Assembly: GCF_003121405.1 (NCBI RefSeq)
Contig: NZ_QBUY01000006.1
Location: forward strand, 62,001-126,000
Length of the DNA: 64,000 nt
Reading direction: 5' to 3'
Origin: Paraburkholderia sp. C35
GTDB taxonomy: Bacteria > Pseudomonadota > Gammaproteobacteria > Burkholderiales > Burkholderiaceae
A program made the position numbers and the translations under genes. The notes below the pieces were generated by a model. It made no database searches and was not told the DNA's origin. It saw only the letters and a program-made list of their open reading frames with translations. Shown piece after piece: positions 34,260 to 43,046 of this stretch (positions are counted from its first letter, which is position 1; the number at the start of each line of letters is the position of its first letter).

Positions 34260-34974
34260 TATCGCCTTGCGCTCGCTCGATCAACGACTGGTCGATCGCC
34301 TTCTGCATCTGCGCCCCGTGCCTCGCACGCTGCTCGAAATGGGCTGCGGTGAAGGCCACAAGCTGATCGCGCTCAAAAGCGCGCACGACATTGCCGTATG
34401 TGGCGTCGATACCTATGAGCCATCGCTAGCGTTGTTGAAAGACGCGGGTATCGACACGAGAGCCTGTGATATGCGCAGACTCCCTTTCGACGACAACACC
34501 ATCGACTGGGTGCTGATCGCCAATTCGCTGCATCACGTGACCAATCCCCGCGATGCGATCAGGGAAGGCGCACGCGTCGCACGCCACGGCATCGTGATCT
34601 GCGAACCCTGGCTGGATCAAACCATCGCCTCGCAACGCACTACCCACGCGCTGTGCGAATGGTCGAATGCGTTATTGCAGAGCCTTGGCTATTTTCATCG
34701 CCCCGGTCTTTCTGCAGGAGAAATTCTGGAACTGATCGACTTCGATGCGGTGTCCGCAGAGATCGACTATGAACTCGACGTCGTGCGCTGGGATGTGCAG
34801 CAGTGGCTCACGGATATGGCGCCACGGATCGCGAAACTATCGCGTGATCATTACTTGCGCTGGCGTCTGAACCAGTTGCTCAGCACCTTGCCTTCAGGCT
34901 CGGCCACACAGCCCGGTCAGGTGGTGGTGGTCGTCAGGAAAGCGCAATTCACCGCAGTCGCATTATCTTCGTAA
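34252..34974 (+). CDS. Class I SAM-dependent methyltransferase
   Basis: 240 residues. Motif I is LLEMGCGEGHKLIAL (about 27-41); VDTYEPSLALLKDAG is the acidic ribose-binding strand; MRRLPFDDNTIDWVLIANSL is motif II/III of Methyltransf_11-type enzymes. The C-terminal third is unusual and could recognise the substrate. The ATG overlaps the end of the HExxH gene by 8 bases and the next gene begins 12 bases after its stop, so it belongs to the operon. The substrate may be the modified peptide or a released small molecule. Confidence 0.85.
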   Translation: MCDIALRSLDQRLVDRLLHLRPVPRTLLEMGCGEGHKLIALKSAHDIAVCGVDTYEPSLALLKDAGIDTRACDMRRLPFDDNTIDWVLIANSLHHVTNPRDAIREGARVARHGIVICEPWLDQTIASQRTTHALCEWSNALLQSLGYFHRPGLSAGEILELIDFDAVSAEIDYELDVVRWDVQQWLTDMAPRIAKLSRDHYLRWRLNQLLSTLPSGSATQPGQVVVVVRKAQFTAVALSS

Positions 34975-34986
34975 AAGGAATCCGCC

Positions 34987-36324
34987 ATGAAACTTCAGAG
35001 ACAGGTCATTGTGATCGTGGGTGCGGACCGCAAGGGCTTTTATATTGGGCCGACCCTGCATGGCCGAGGGTATCAGTGTGTCCATGTGACGATGGGCGAA
35101 CCCAAGGGCACCGACACCAGCTTTCAGGCCTGGTGCAGCCACGAATATCGCCTGAAGTCGCACGACGACGCGGCAATACGCGAACTCGCAGCCGAGTTGA
35201 AGCGCTATCGCGTCAAGGCTATCGTTGCGGCCGGCGACAGCGGCGTGATACCCGCCAACAAGCTCGCGCAGTTCTTCGACGTGCCTCGCAATCCCGCTGG
35301 AAGCGCGCAATTGCACCGACACAAATACCATATGGTCGATGCTCTGCGAATCAACGGCGTTCCGTGCGCGGCGCAATCTCATTCGAGCAACCTCGACGAC
35401 ATTCTCGCCTGGTACAACACATCCGGCTTTACACGTGTCGTGATGAAACCTGCGCTCGGCGCGTTCTGCGACGGCGTGGGCATCTGCGAGAACGAAGCGC
35501 AGATTTCAGCCGTATTCGAACGCAATATCGGGCGCGTCAATGTAGTCGGCGAGATCAAGGACGAGTACGTCATTCAGGAATATCTGGAAGGCCGGCACTT
35601 CGTCGTCAATACCGTGTCCGTTGAGGGAAAACACGTCGTTACGGACATCTGGCATGAAGTCAACCACTACGAAGGCACGCAACTGATCGACGAGTACTCG
35701 GACTCCGTGCGCCGCGACGCGCCCGAATTCTCCGTTCTGACGGCGTACGTCCACGATGTGCTCGACGCGCTGCAGATCCGCAACGGCCCGGCCCATCATG
35801 AAGTCATGCTGACGCAAAACGGCCCGCGCCTGATCGAAACGGGCGCACGGCTCGCGGGTGGTATCGATTATTCGGTAGTCGAGGAATGCAACGGATACAG
35901 CCAGGTATCGGTACTCGCGGACAGTCTGGTTGCGCCGCAAACCTTTCCACGCAGAAACGTACTACAAGACAGTGCGCCCGCGCGCTTCGCGCGCTTTATC
36001 TATATGTTCTCGCCAGCGGCAGGCACGGTGATCGAGCAACCCGACCTTTCGCCCTTTATGACCGTGCCGGGTCTCATGAGCATCAAGCTGACTTTCGAGC
36101 AAGGCACACGGCTCGAAGCAACGGGAGACACGTTCGGACATCCTGGCTACGCGATGCTGCTCGCCAGCAGCCAGGAAGAACTCGAACGCGATTACGCATG
36201 CTTCCGTGCAATCGAGCGATCGTTCTTTCGTGCTGTGCTCGGCGTCGACGTGGGATCGCAATGCGAGACGATGCCAACGCTTCGTCCAGTTAGCGAACAC
36301 CGTGAAATGGAGCATGCGGCATGA
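34987..36324 (+). CDS. ATP-grasp ligase (carboxylate-amine ligase type)
   Basis: 445 residues. The N-terminal PreATP-grasp domain (VIVIVGADRKGFYIGPTLHG) is followed by the central ATP-grasp fold: KYHMVDALRINGVPC, VVMKPALGAFCDGVGIC with the nucleotide lysine, YVIQEYLEGRHFVVNTVS, and RLIETGARLAGG supplying Mg-binding glutamate. The subgroup resembles the BtrJ/BacD-like amino-acid ligases that couple an acyl phosphate to an amine. It should form an amide or peptide bond in this pathway. The start follows AAAGGAATCCGCC. Its stop overlaps the next start in ATGA. Confidence 0.85.
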   Translation: MKLQRQVIVIVGADRKGFYIGPTLHGRGYQCVHVTMGEPKGTDTSFQAWCSHEYRLKSHDDAAIRELAAELKRYRVKAIVAAGDSGVIPANKLAQFFDVPRNPAGSAQLHRHKYHMVDALRINGVPCAAQSHSSNLDDILAWYNTSGFTRVVMKPALGAFCDGVGICENEAQISAVFERNIGRVNVVGEIKDEYVIQEYLEGRHFVVNTVSVEGKHVVTDIWHEVNHYEGTQLIDEYSDSVRRDAPEFSVLTAYVHDVLDALQIRNGPAHHEVMLTQNGPRLIETGARLAGGIDYSVVEECNGYSQVSVLADSLVAPQTFPRRNVLQDSAPARFARFIYMFSPAAGTVIEQPDLSPFMTVPGLMSIKLTFEQGTRLEATGDTFGHPGYAMLLASSQEELERDYACFRAIERSFFRAVLGVDVGSQCETMPTLRPVSEHREMEHAA

Positions 36325-37418
36325 ACCCGACGCTATGGCTGCGCGCCGAGTCCCGACCTCACGAACGCAGAACGCCGCTTATTCCCGTCCACGCCGGCAT
36401 TCTAGTCAAGAATGGATTTCGCGTGTATGTGGAATCTTCGGAGCAGCGCATCTTTCCCGATTCGGCCTACCGCGATGAAGGATGCACACTCGTCGCCAAC
36501 GGCAGCTGGCGCTTCTGTCGCGACGACGTGCTGATTCTTGGCCTCAAGGAGTTGCCCAATGCGATGTTTCCGCTTCGGCATCGGCACATGTACTTTGCTC
36601 ATGCGTATGAACGCCAGCAGGGATCGCTCGAACTACTCGAAAGATTCAAACGTGGCGGCGGCTTTCTATACGATCTCGAACAACTCAAAGACCGCTTTGG
36701 CGCTCAACTCGTCACAGGCGGTGCGGGTTATCTCGCCGGCCTAGCGGCTGCAACGGCGTGTCTCGACATCTGGAAACAGAAGCAGCAAGACGACGCCGCC
36801 CCGCATTCCATACCCGATCAATTCGCGAGTGTAAAAGCCCTCTTTGCCTATGCGCGTTCACTGGCAGGCGGCGGATTCCAGGCGCCACGCACGCGCGTGA
36901 TCGGACATCGCGGCAAGTCCGGCAGCGGCGTCACGCGCCTGCGCGACGAAGTAGGCATGGAATACGACTGCTCACCGAACATCACGCAAGACCGCTGCGA
37001 CCTTCGTGAACTGTTGCACGACTATGAACTGGTGTTCAACTGCATCAAGCTGTCTGCCGACACACCGCTCTTTCTAAGCGATGCGATGATCGGCGCGCAT
37101 ACGAAGATCCGGCTAATCGGCGATGTTAGCTGCGAAGCGACGCATCCACGCAATCCGCTCCCGCTGTATTCACGCCCAACCACTTTCGATGCACCCACCT
37201 CGCGCACGAACACGGGCATCGACATCATGGCCATCGACAACATCACGGCGATGCTGCCCGTGGAATGCAGCGAGATACTCAGCGAGCAGATCTTTCCGTA
37301 CCTGTGTTATTTCATGCTCGCGCGTGGCGTGCATGACGCGTCGCCATTTCGACGCGTGGTCGAATCGTTCCATTCCGCATGTGCCGACGTACGGATTGAA
37401 TCGACCACGGCCGCCTGA
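36321..37418 (+). CDS. Saccharopine dehydrogenase (NAD+, lysine-forming)-like oxidoreductase
   Basis: 365 residues resembling fungal Lys1. The N-terminal AlaDH/PNT-like domain begins LWLRAESRPHERRTPLIP. LILGLKELPNAMFPL and YFAHAYE contain K76 and H94, which fall at the catalytic Lys and His of Lys1. GGFLYDLEQLKD, GAGYLAGLAAATAC and DITAML-like C-terminal segments also fit. Lys1 joins or splits lysine and 2-oxoglutarate by reductive amination. In a bacterial cluster with an ATP-grasp enzyme, an opine-type C-N bond to an amino acid is likely. The ATG overlaps the ATP-grasp stop (ATGA). Last gene of the cluster. Confidence 0.8.
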   Translation: MNPTLWLRAESRPHERRTPLIPVHAGILVKNGFRVYVESSEQRIFPDSAYRDEGCTLVANGSWRFCRDDVLILGLKELPNAMFPLRHRHMYFAHAYERQQGSLELLERFKRGGGFLYDLEQLKDRFGAQLVTGGAGYLAGLAAATACLDIWKQKQQDDAAPHSIPDQFASVKALFAYARSLAGGGFQAPRTRVIGHRGKSGSGVTRLRDEVGMEYDCSPNITQDRCDLRELLHDYELVFNCIKLSADTPLFLSDAMIGAHTKIRLIGDVSCEATHPRNPLPLYSRPTTFDAPTSRTNTGIDIMAIDNITAMLPVECSEILSEQIFPYLCYFMLARGVHDASPFRRVVESFHSACADVRIESTTAA

Positions 37419-37431
37419 CGGCCTGTCCGCT

Positions 37432-37962
37432 TCAACCTGCCTCGACGGTGACCGGTTCGGCGTGGACCAGCATCTGCGTCAGCGCCTCTTTCGCAACACC
37501 AGAAGGCGCATCGACATGAACCAGCGTGTCCTGCAATGCGGCGTGTGTTCCCACCTGTCCTTTGAGCCACGCACGCAGCCCTGCTTCCGATGTCACGACG
37601 ATATTGCTGCGTCGCTCAGGGTCATCCGTTGTCACGTCGGGCATCTCTGGCACGATGTCGGGATCGAAACCTGCCGTGGTGGCATGAAAGAAGGCCCATG
37701 TGTCGTTCTCGATGAGAAACACATAGAAGTCCGGCAACGCGAGCAATACGTCCTCGCTATACGTGCTTTCGATACGCGCCTGCAGCAGGTTCAATGCCTC
37801 CACGGCCGACATCCGGTTGCGCGCCGCGGATAGCGCGCCCTGCGCGAAGTCGATCGGCTCGACAAGACCGGCTTCAATGGCCTTGCGGGTTGCGACTGCC
37901 ACCGTGAGTGTCGATGGGTGGCCAACACCAAATTCAATCTTGAAGTTGCAGATTGCGCACAT
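37432..37962 (-). CDS. Conserved-looking protein with N-terminal CxxC, downstream of alkylsulfatase
   Basis: 176 residues. It opens MCAICNFKIEFGVGHPSTL, with a CxxC pair that could bind metal. Further landmarks are ALSAARNRMSAVEALNLLQ and LLALPDFYVFLIENDTWAFF. It starts 8 bases after the alkylsulfatase stop with GAGGG upstream, so it is co-transcribed with that gene and may assist or follow sulfate-ester hydrolysis. I cannot name a family. It is convergent with the saccharopine dehydrogenase-like gene. Confidence 0.65.
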   Translation of the reverse strand: MCAICNFKIEFGVGHPSTLTVAVATRKAIEAGLVEPIDFAQGALSAARNRMSAVEALNLLQARIESTYSEDVLLALPDFYVFLIENDTWAFFHATTAGFDPDIVPEMPDVTTDDPERRSNIVVTSEAGLRAWLKGQVGTHAALQDTLVHVDAPSGVAKEALTQMLVHAEPVTVEAG

Positions 37963-37970
37963 GGCGGCCC

Positions 37971-40022
37971 TCACGGCGGGACGATGGGGAACCAGAAATC
38001 GAAGTTGTCCAGCCACCCCAGAAAGTCGCCGAGCTTCTGGCTATTGCCATCCACCTTCGCCGTGCCCGACATGATGAGCTTTTGCATGTTGGTCGAACCA
38101 AGCATGATGTTGTTGAGATCTTCACGCGTCATCGTGACGGACGCATCGGCTGTGTTCGAAGTTTTGCCTTTCGAGTAGTGCAATGCGCTGTTCTCTACCG
38201 CCAGTACGTAGATATCCTTGGTGTCCGTCAATGACAGGTTGAAGACGGCGGTCTTTCCGGCAGCACGCTCGCCATTGAGCCGGATGCCGAGAAAATCGAG
38301 GAACATGTCGAGCGGCATCGCGCGGATCGTGTCAGGACTTTGCGGCTGCGGCGCCGGAAGTTTCTTGATGCCATTACGCAATTCCATCGCGCCCGTCAGA
38401 TAGAAGTTACGCCACGGCGCCGACTCCGCCTGATAGCCCAACTGTTCGTAGGCGTCCGCCAGCAACTGCTTTGCCGCGACGTTTTGCGGATCGGCGAATA
38501 CCACATGATTGACGACTTCCGCGACCCACCGGTAATCGCCCTTGTCGTACGACGCGTGCGCCTTTCGCAATACCGTCGCCGCGCCGCCCATAAACTCGAC
38601 GTAGCGTTTGCCATTCTCAGTCGGCGGCAAACGATGCAGGTTCGCAGGCACCCCATCGAAAAAGCCCAGCCGCAAGTTGTATTGCGCAACAGCATCGTGA
38701 TAGACCGTGCCGTAGTAACTGCGGCAATACCAGTGCTTCGCGAGGCTGTCCGGCAAACGGATCGCTTCGCCGATTTCCAGCGGTGTCATGCCCATGTTCG
38801 CCATCCGTAACGTCTGATCGTGCAGATAGCGATACATGTCCCGCTGCGCGCTCAGGAAAGAAACGATCCGTTCATTTCCCCACGTCGGCCAATAGTGCGA
38901 CGCGAACAGAACCTGTGCATCGCCACCGAACATTTCGATTGAAGACTGCAGATACTTGGACCATAGCAGGCCGTCGCGAACCTTTGCGCCGCGCAGCGTG
39001 TACAGATTGTGCAGCGTGTGAGTGGCGTCTTCCGCTGCGCAGAATGCCTTCAACTTCGGAAGATAGAACATGAACTCAGAAGGCGCCTCCGATTCCGGCG
39101 CCATCAGGATCACCAGATCGACGCCGTCGAGCGTCATCTTCTGTCCTGTCTTTTCGGCAAACATCGACGGGAATGCCAGCGTGATCGTACCGACGGAAGT
39201 CGTCTTTCCCAGCCCGCCATCGACGATGCCGGACGGGCTGCGCGGCAACAGCGAGCCATACATATAACTTGCCCTGCGTCCCATCGCATTGCCCGCAATC
39301 ACGTTTTCACCTACCGCGGCCTCCGTGAATCCAACGGGCGCGACGATTTTCACCTTGCCCGATTGCAGATCCTGATCGCTGACGAGTCCGCGCACGCCAC
39401 CATAGTGGTCGACGTGGCTGTGGGTATAAATCACATGCGTAATCGGCTTGTCGCCCAGATGCGGAATGACGAGTTCCTTCCAGACGGTCGACGCCACCTC
39501 TGTCGTGATGAATGGATCGACGACGAGATAGCCCTTGTCGCCTCGAATGATGCTCATCACCGACAGGTCGTAGCCGCGCACCTGCCAGATGCCATCCACC
39601 ACAGTGAACAACCCGTGATTCATATTGAGTTTGGCATTGCGCCAAAGACTCGGATTCACCGTGGGCGGGGAATTGTTCTCCGGTCCGCCGCTTACGAACG
39701 CGAACTGCTGCAGGTTCCATGCAGGAATGTCACCCTGCCCCTTGATGATCACGGGCTCTGGAAGTGTGGCGATCAGTCCGCGCCGCGCGTCTTCGAAGTC
39801 CTGACTGTCGGCGAAGCTGAGGTAGTCGGCGTATTGCTGGTTCAACGACAGCGTTGAGCGCGTCGCCGGTTTCGATGCTGCACCTGTCGATCCAGGGTCG
39901 CCCGTCTGAGCGAGTGCCTCGCCAACCGATCCTGACAATCCTGTCGCCATGCCGGCGACTGCCACGTTCTTCAGAAATGCTCTGCGTCCCTCGCCCTTCG
40001 CTGCATCGTCTGCCTGACTCAT
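37971..40022 (-). CDS. Tat-exported linear alkylsulfatase (SdsA1-like, MBL fold)
   Basis: 683 residues. The N terminus has a twin-arginine motif (EGRRAFLKNVAVAG). The metallo-beta-lactamase domain carries THSHVDHYGG, the H-x-H-x-D-H zinc ligands, and further acidic and histidine ligands in FCAAEDATHTLHNL. A dimerisation domain (DPQNVAAKQLLADAYEQLGYQ) and a C-terminal SCP2-like domain (FNLSLTDTKDIYVLAVENSAL) complete the SdsA1 layout. It hydrolyses primary alkyl sulfates such as dodecyl sulfate to alcohol and sulfate, in the periplasm. ATG 40022 with GGAG/AAGG upstream is preferred to 40103. Confidence 0.92.
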   Translation of the reverse strand: MSQADDAAKGEGRRAFLKNVAVAGMATGLSGSVGEALAQTGDPGSTGAASKPATRSTLSLNQQYADYLSFADSQDFEDARRGLIATLPEPVIIKGQGDIPAWNLQQFAFVSGGPENNSPPTVNPSLWRNAKLNMNHGLFTVVDGIWQVRGYDLSVMSIIRGDKGYLVVDPFITTEVASTVWKELVIPHLGDKPITHVIYTHSHVDHYGGVRGLVSDQDLQSGKVKIVAPVGFTEAAVGENVIAGNAMGRRASYMYGSLLPRSPSGIVDGGLGKTTSVGTITLAFPSMFAEKTGQKMTLDGVDLVILMAPESEAPSEFMFYLPKLKAFCAAEDATHTLHNLYTLRGAKVRDGLLWSKYLQSSIEMFGGDAQVLFASHYWPTWGNERIVSFLSAQRDMYRYLHDQTLRMANMGMTPLEIGEAIRLPDSLAKHWYCRSYYGTVYHDAVAQYNLRLGFFDGVPANLHRLPPTENGKRYVEFMGGAATVLRKAHASYDKGDYRWVAEVVNHVVFADPQNVAAKQLLADAYEQLGYQAESAPWRNFYLTGAMELRNGIKKLPAPQPQSPDTIRAMPLDMFLDFLGIRLNGERAAGKTAVFNLSLTDTKDIYVLAVENSALHYSKGKTSNTADASVTMTREDLNNIMLGSTNMQKLIMSGTAKVDGNSQKLGDFLGWLDNFDFWFPIVPP

Positions 40023-40444
40023 GGCCTTCTCTCCGGTTTTTGAACGTTGTGTATCGTCGCTCGCCTGTGAGTGTTTTATATGAGTTATGAAAGCGCGTCG
40101 CAAACATGGGTCGTCTTCGCGCGAGACAACGCAGTTCAGGACTCCACGTGTTATAGCAACTTTTCACGTGAGTTGTCCTTCATGATCTTCATTGTCTCGA
40201 TCCGCGAAACGATCTCTTTCTGCGTTGCGAAAATTGCATCTGGCGACAGCGCTTCGACTGCCGCAAGTTGTGATTACCCGAAACGTGAGGGCTGCATTCG
40301 AGCCTTCGAAATGAAGCATGGCGATACTTAGGTTCAGTGCTAGACTGGTTTTTGAGCTGTTGAACGGAAAGGCAGCATGCTTTCCGAAAGTTCTGTTCCC
40401 GCAGCTCGCGCGTCAATGTAGTGAACCATAAGAGGGGCGCAGCC
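40023..40444. other. Divergent intergenic region, alkylsulfatase / DUF2252
   Basis: About 420 bases with no gene I can support. It must hold the promoters of both flanking genes. I see no clear -35/-10 pair, operator palindrome or recognised RNA; short open frames here lack ribosome-binding sites. Confidence 0.35.
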
Positions 40445-41857
40445 ATGGAGACACAAACCTTGTCAGTGCGGCAAGCGGCGGGGCGCGATGCGCGCCAGCA
40501 CGCGAAACGCTCGTCGCATGCCGCGATCGGCAATACCGATCGCGATCCGGTTCATCTGCTCAAGGAAAACAGCGAGGGACGTGTCGCCGCGCTGGTTCCA
40601 TTGCGATACGGCCGAATGTCGGTATCGCCGTTCACGTTCTATCGCGGCAGTGCCATTCTTCAGGCTCATGACCTGATGGGCACCGCCAACATGGGCGTTA
40701 CCTTTCCAATCTGCGGCGACGCGCATCTGATGAATTTCGGCGGCTTTGCGACGCCTGAACGGCAGCTGGTTTTCGATCTCAACGATTTCGATGAAGTCGC
40801 GCAAGGCCCGTGGGAGTGGGATGTCAAACGCCTCGCCGCGAGTTTTGCGGTTGCCGGCGAGCATATGGGTATTCACCGTGGCGCGATCGAAGACGTGGTG
40901 TCGACGGCCATCTACGAGTATCGGAGCCGCATGCATCGCTACGCGGAATGCAGCACGCTCGAGCTCTGGCATGACATCGTCACGTTCGAAAGGATGATGC
41001 AGGCTGCCGCCACGTCCGAAGGACGTCAGCTGATCAGCCGTGCAATGGAAAAAGCAGCCGGCCGCACCCATGAAAGCGTATTGGGCAAAATGGCCGTGCT
41101 ACGTGATGGCCGCTGGACCATCCAGGACTCGCCGCCGGCCCTGTTCCATCCCGGTGGCCCCAATTCGCTGCTTGGCGAGGAAGCAAAGAAGTGGGCCGAC
41201 ACCGAAGAGTGGAAAGGCAAACTGTCCATCGCATTCGACGCCTATCTGAAAACGCTGTCGTCCGAGCGGCGCAAGCTGATCGAACAGTTCGAGTTGCACG
41301 ATATCGCATTCAAGGTGGTCGGCGTCGGCAGTGTCGGTACGTCCTGCCTCGTCATGCTGATGATGGACAGCCACGGCAAGCCACTTTTTCTGCAGGTCAA
41401 GGAGGCACGTCAATCCGTCATCGCGCGCTTCTTCAAGGGCGACGATCCTGCGCATCAGGGCGAACGCGTTGTGGCGGGACAGCGACTGCTTCAGGCCGCA
41501 AGCGATTCTTTCCTCGGCTGGACAACAGGCCCGGCCGGACGCGAGTTCTATTTCCGCCAGTTGCGCGACATGAAAGTATCGGCCGAAGTCGAGCGTATGA
41601 GCGGCACGATCCTGCAAGGCTACGCGCGCATCTGCGGCTGGGCGCTGGCCCGCGCGCACGCGAAGGCGAGCGGCAAGGCGGTTGAAATCGCCGCCTATCT
41701 CGGCAGCGGGCATCGCTTCGCCGAAGCACTCGTTCAGTATGCGTTCGCTTACTCGAAGCAGAATCAGCAAGACTACGACACCTTCATGAAGGCGTGCCGG
41801 ACAGGCAAGCTCGAAGCACGCAGCGATGAGGATATGGCCGCCGATTTCCGCGTCTGA
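40445..41857 (+). CDS. DUF2252 family protein
   Basis: 470 residues. Family signature: LLKENSEGRVAALVPLRYGR, FTFYRGSAILQAHDL, the kinase-like ICGDAHLMNFGGF and LVFDLNDFDEVAQGPWEWD, VKRLAASF, and a C-terminal YARICGWALARAHAKA. The GDAH-x-x-N and D-x-N-D-F-D-E motifs resemble the catalytic and metal loops of aminoglycoside-phosphotransferase-like kinases, so an unknown phosphotransferase is possible; no substrate is proven for the family. GAGGGGCGCAGCC upstream supports the start. It is followed after 48 bases by the channel-like gene. Confidence 0.87.
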   Translation: METQTLSVRQAAGRDARQHAKRSSHAAIGNTDRDPVHLLKENSEGRVAALVPLRYGRMSVSPFTFYRGSAILQAHDLMGTANMGVTFPICGDAHLMNFGGFATPERQLVFDLNDFDEVAQGPWEWDVKRLAASFAVAGEHMGIHRGAIEDVVSTAIYEYRSRMHRYAECSTLELWHDIVTFERMMQAAATSEGRQLISRAMEKAAGRTHESVLGKMAVLRDGRWTIQDSPPALFHPGGPNSLLGEEAKKWADTEEWKGKLSIAFDAYLKTLSSERRKLIEQFELHDIAFKVVGVGSVGTSCLVMLMMDSHGKPLFLQVKEARQSVIARFFKGDDPAHQGERVVAGQRLLQAASDSFLGWTTGPAGREFYFRQLRDMKVSAEVERMSGTILQGYARICGWALARAHAKASGKAVEIAAYLGSGHRFAEALVQYAFAYSKQNQQDYDTFMKACRTGKLEARSDEDMAADFRV

Positions 41858-41905
41858 GCGCAACCACGCACGACAACAACGATGCCCAATGCGCGTGGAG
41901 ACGCG

Positions 41906-43003
41906 ATGGACGCTCCTTTTCGGTTATTAGCCGCGCTCATCTGGCTGATCGTGTCGGCGTTCGCGGGTGCGCCTGCGTTTGCCGCGTCGGCGAACGCTGC
42001 GCCAGGCACTGTATTGCGCGTGGCGATTGCACCCGTCGCACCGTTCGTATTGCCCAATACGCCGGACCCGCAGGGCTTCAGCATCGATATCTGGAAAGAA
42101 GTCGCGCGGCGTATCAATGCGCAATTCACGTGGTCCAACATTCCGGCGCGGGCAGACCTTCTGTCCGCCGTGCAGCACGGCGACGCCGACTTAGCGATCG
42201 CGGCAGTCACGATGACACCTGAGCGGGAGAAGCAGGTCGACTTCTCCCTGCCTTATTTCGACTCCGGCTTGCGAATCATCGTGCGCGCACAGAACGACAG
42301 CGCACTGATGTCGGCGCTGCGCTCGATTCCGTGGCTGGCCATCGCCCAGTTAACGGGCATTGCGATCGCAATCGTGTTCGTGCTCGCCAACCTTGTCTGG
42401 CTGACCGAACGCGCAAAAGACCCGCAATTCCAGAAGCCGTACTTCCGTGCGATCGGCGAAGGGCTGTGGGTGACCATGCTCATCATTGCAACCGGTGAAC
42501 ATGGCGAACGGGATGCGGGCAGCGTTTGGAAACGCATGCTCGTGCCTGCGATGTGGCTGATCGGCGTCATCCTGATTGCGCAACTCACTGCCACCGTGAC
42601 GTCATCGCAAACCGTTGCGCGTTTGCAGTCCGACATTCGCGGGCCCGATGATCTGCCTGGCAAGACCATCGGCACGGTGCCCGGCACGACGGCGGCCGAT
42701 TATCTGACCCAGCGCGGCCTGCCGTTCATCCCTATCACGACCGCCGACGAAGGCTTCCGCATGCTCACGCATGGCGATGTTCAGGCGATCGTCTACGATG
42801 CACCGACGCTCGAGTACTGGGCTGCGCGTCGCGGCAATGGCGTGCTGGCTGTCGTCGGCCCGACATTCCGTCCCGAGAAGTACGGCATTGCGGTGGCGAA
42901 TGGCAGCCCGCTGCGCAAATCGATCAATGAGGCATTGCTCGCCATGTACGAGGATGGCACCTACGAGCAGATCTATGGGAAATGGTTCGTGCCGGCAAGA
43001 TAA
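41906..43003 (+). CDS. Prokaryotic ionotropic-glutamate-receptor-like protein (GluR0-type)
   Basis: 365 residues. A signal peptide (IWLIVSAFAGAPAFA) is followed by lobe 1 of a solute-binding domain (VLRVAIAPVAPFVLPN, GFSIDIWKEVARRI, DADLAIAAVTMTPEREKQVDFS). Then come a helix (IAQLTGIAIAIVFVLANLVW), a re-entrant segment GEGLWVTMLIIATGEHGERD and a second helix (LVPAMWLIGVILIAQLTATV), then lobe 2 (LPGKTIGTVPGTTAADYL). Splitting of the binding domain by a two-helix pore is the GluR0 plan. The filter position reads TGEHGE, not TVGYGD. GGAG 5 bases upstream fixes ATG 41906. The ligand is probably an amino acid. Confidence 0.82.
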   Translation: MDAPFRLLAALIWLIVSAFAGAPAFAASANAAPGTVLRVAIAPVAPFVLPNTPDPQGFSIDIWKEVARRINAQFTWSNIPARADLLSAVQHGDADLAIAAVTMTPEREKQVDFSLPYFDSGLRIIVRAQNDSALMSALRSIPWLAIAQLTGIAIAIVFVLANLVWLTERAKDPQFQKPYFRAIGEGLWVTMLIIATGEHGERDAGSVWKRMLVPAMWLIGVILIAQLTATVTSSQTVARLQSDIRGPDDLPGKTIGTVPGTTAADYLTQRGLPFIPITTADEGFRMLTHGDVQAIVYDAPTLEYWAARRGNGVLAVVGPTFRPEKYGIAVANGSPLRKSINEALLAMYEDGTYEQIYGKWFVPAR

Positions 43004-43046
43004 GCAGGCGCAGGCCGCATGAAGGCCTGCGCGGTCGCTTACATCC

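Noticed and set aside
33473..34366. Plus-strand frame of about 300 codons overlapping the HExxH gene
   Set aside because: Arg/Ala/Cys-rich shadow; the HExxH frame has family-like motifs and coupled neighbours.
40071..40331. Plus-strand 86-codon frame in the alkylsulfatase/DUF2252 gap
   Set aside because: Composition not like local genes, no ribosome-binding site, no recognisable family.
40327..40343. ACTTAGGTTCAGTGC-like similarity to the 17-bp box
   Set aside because: Needs gaps and has no -35/-10 pair in the proper position.
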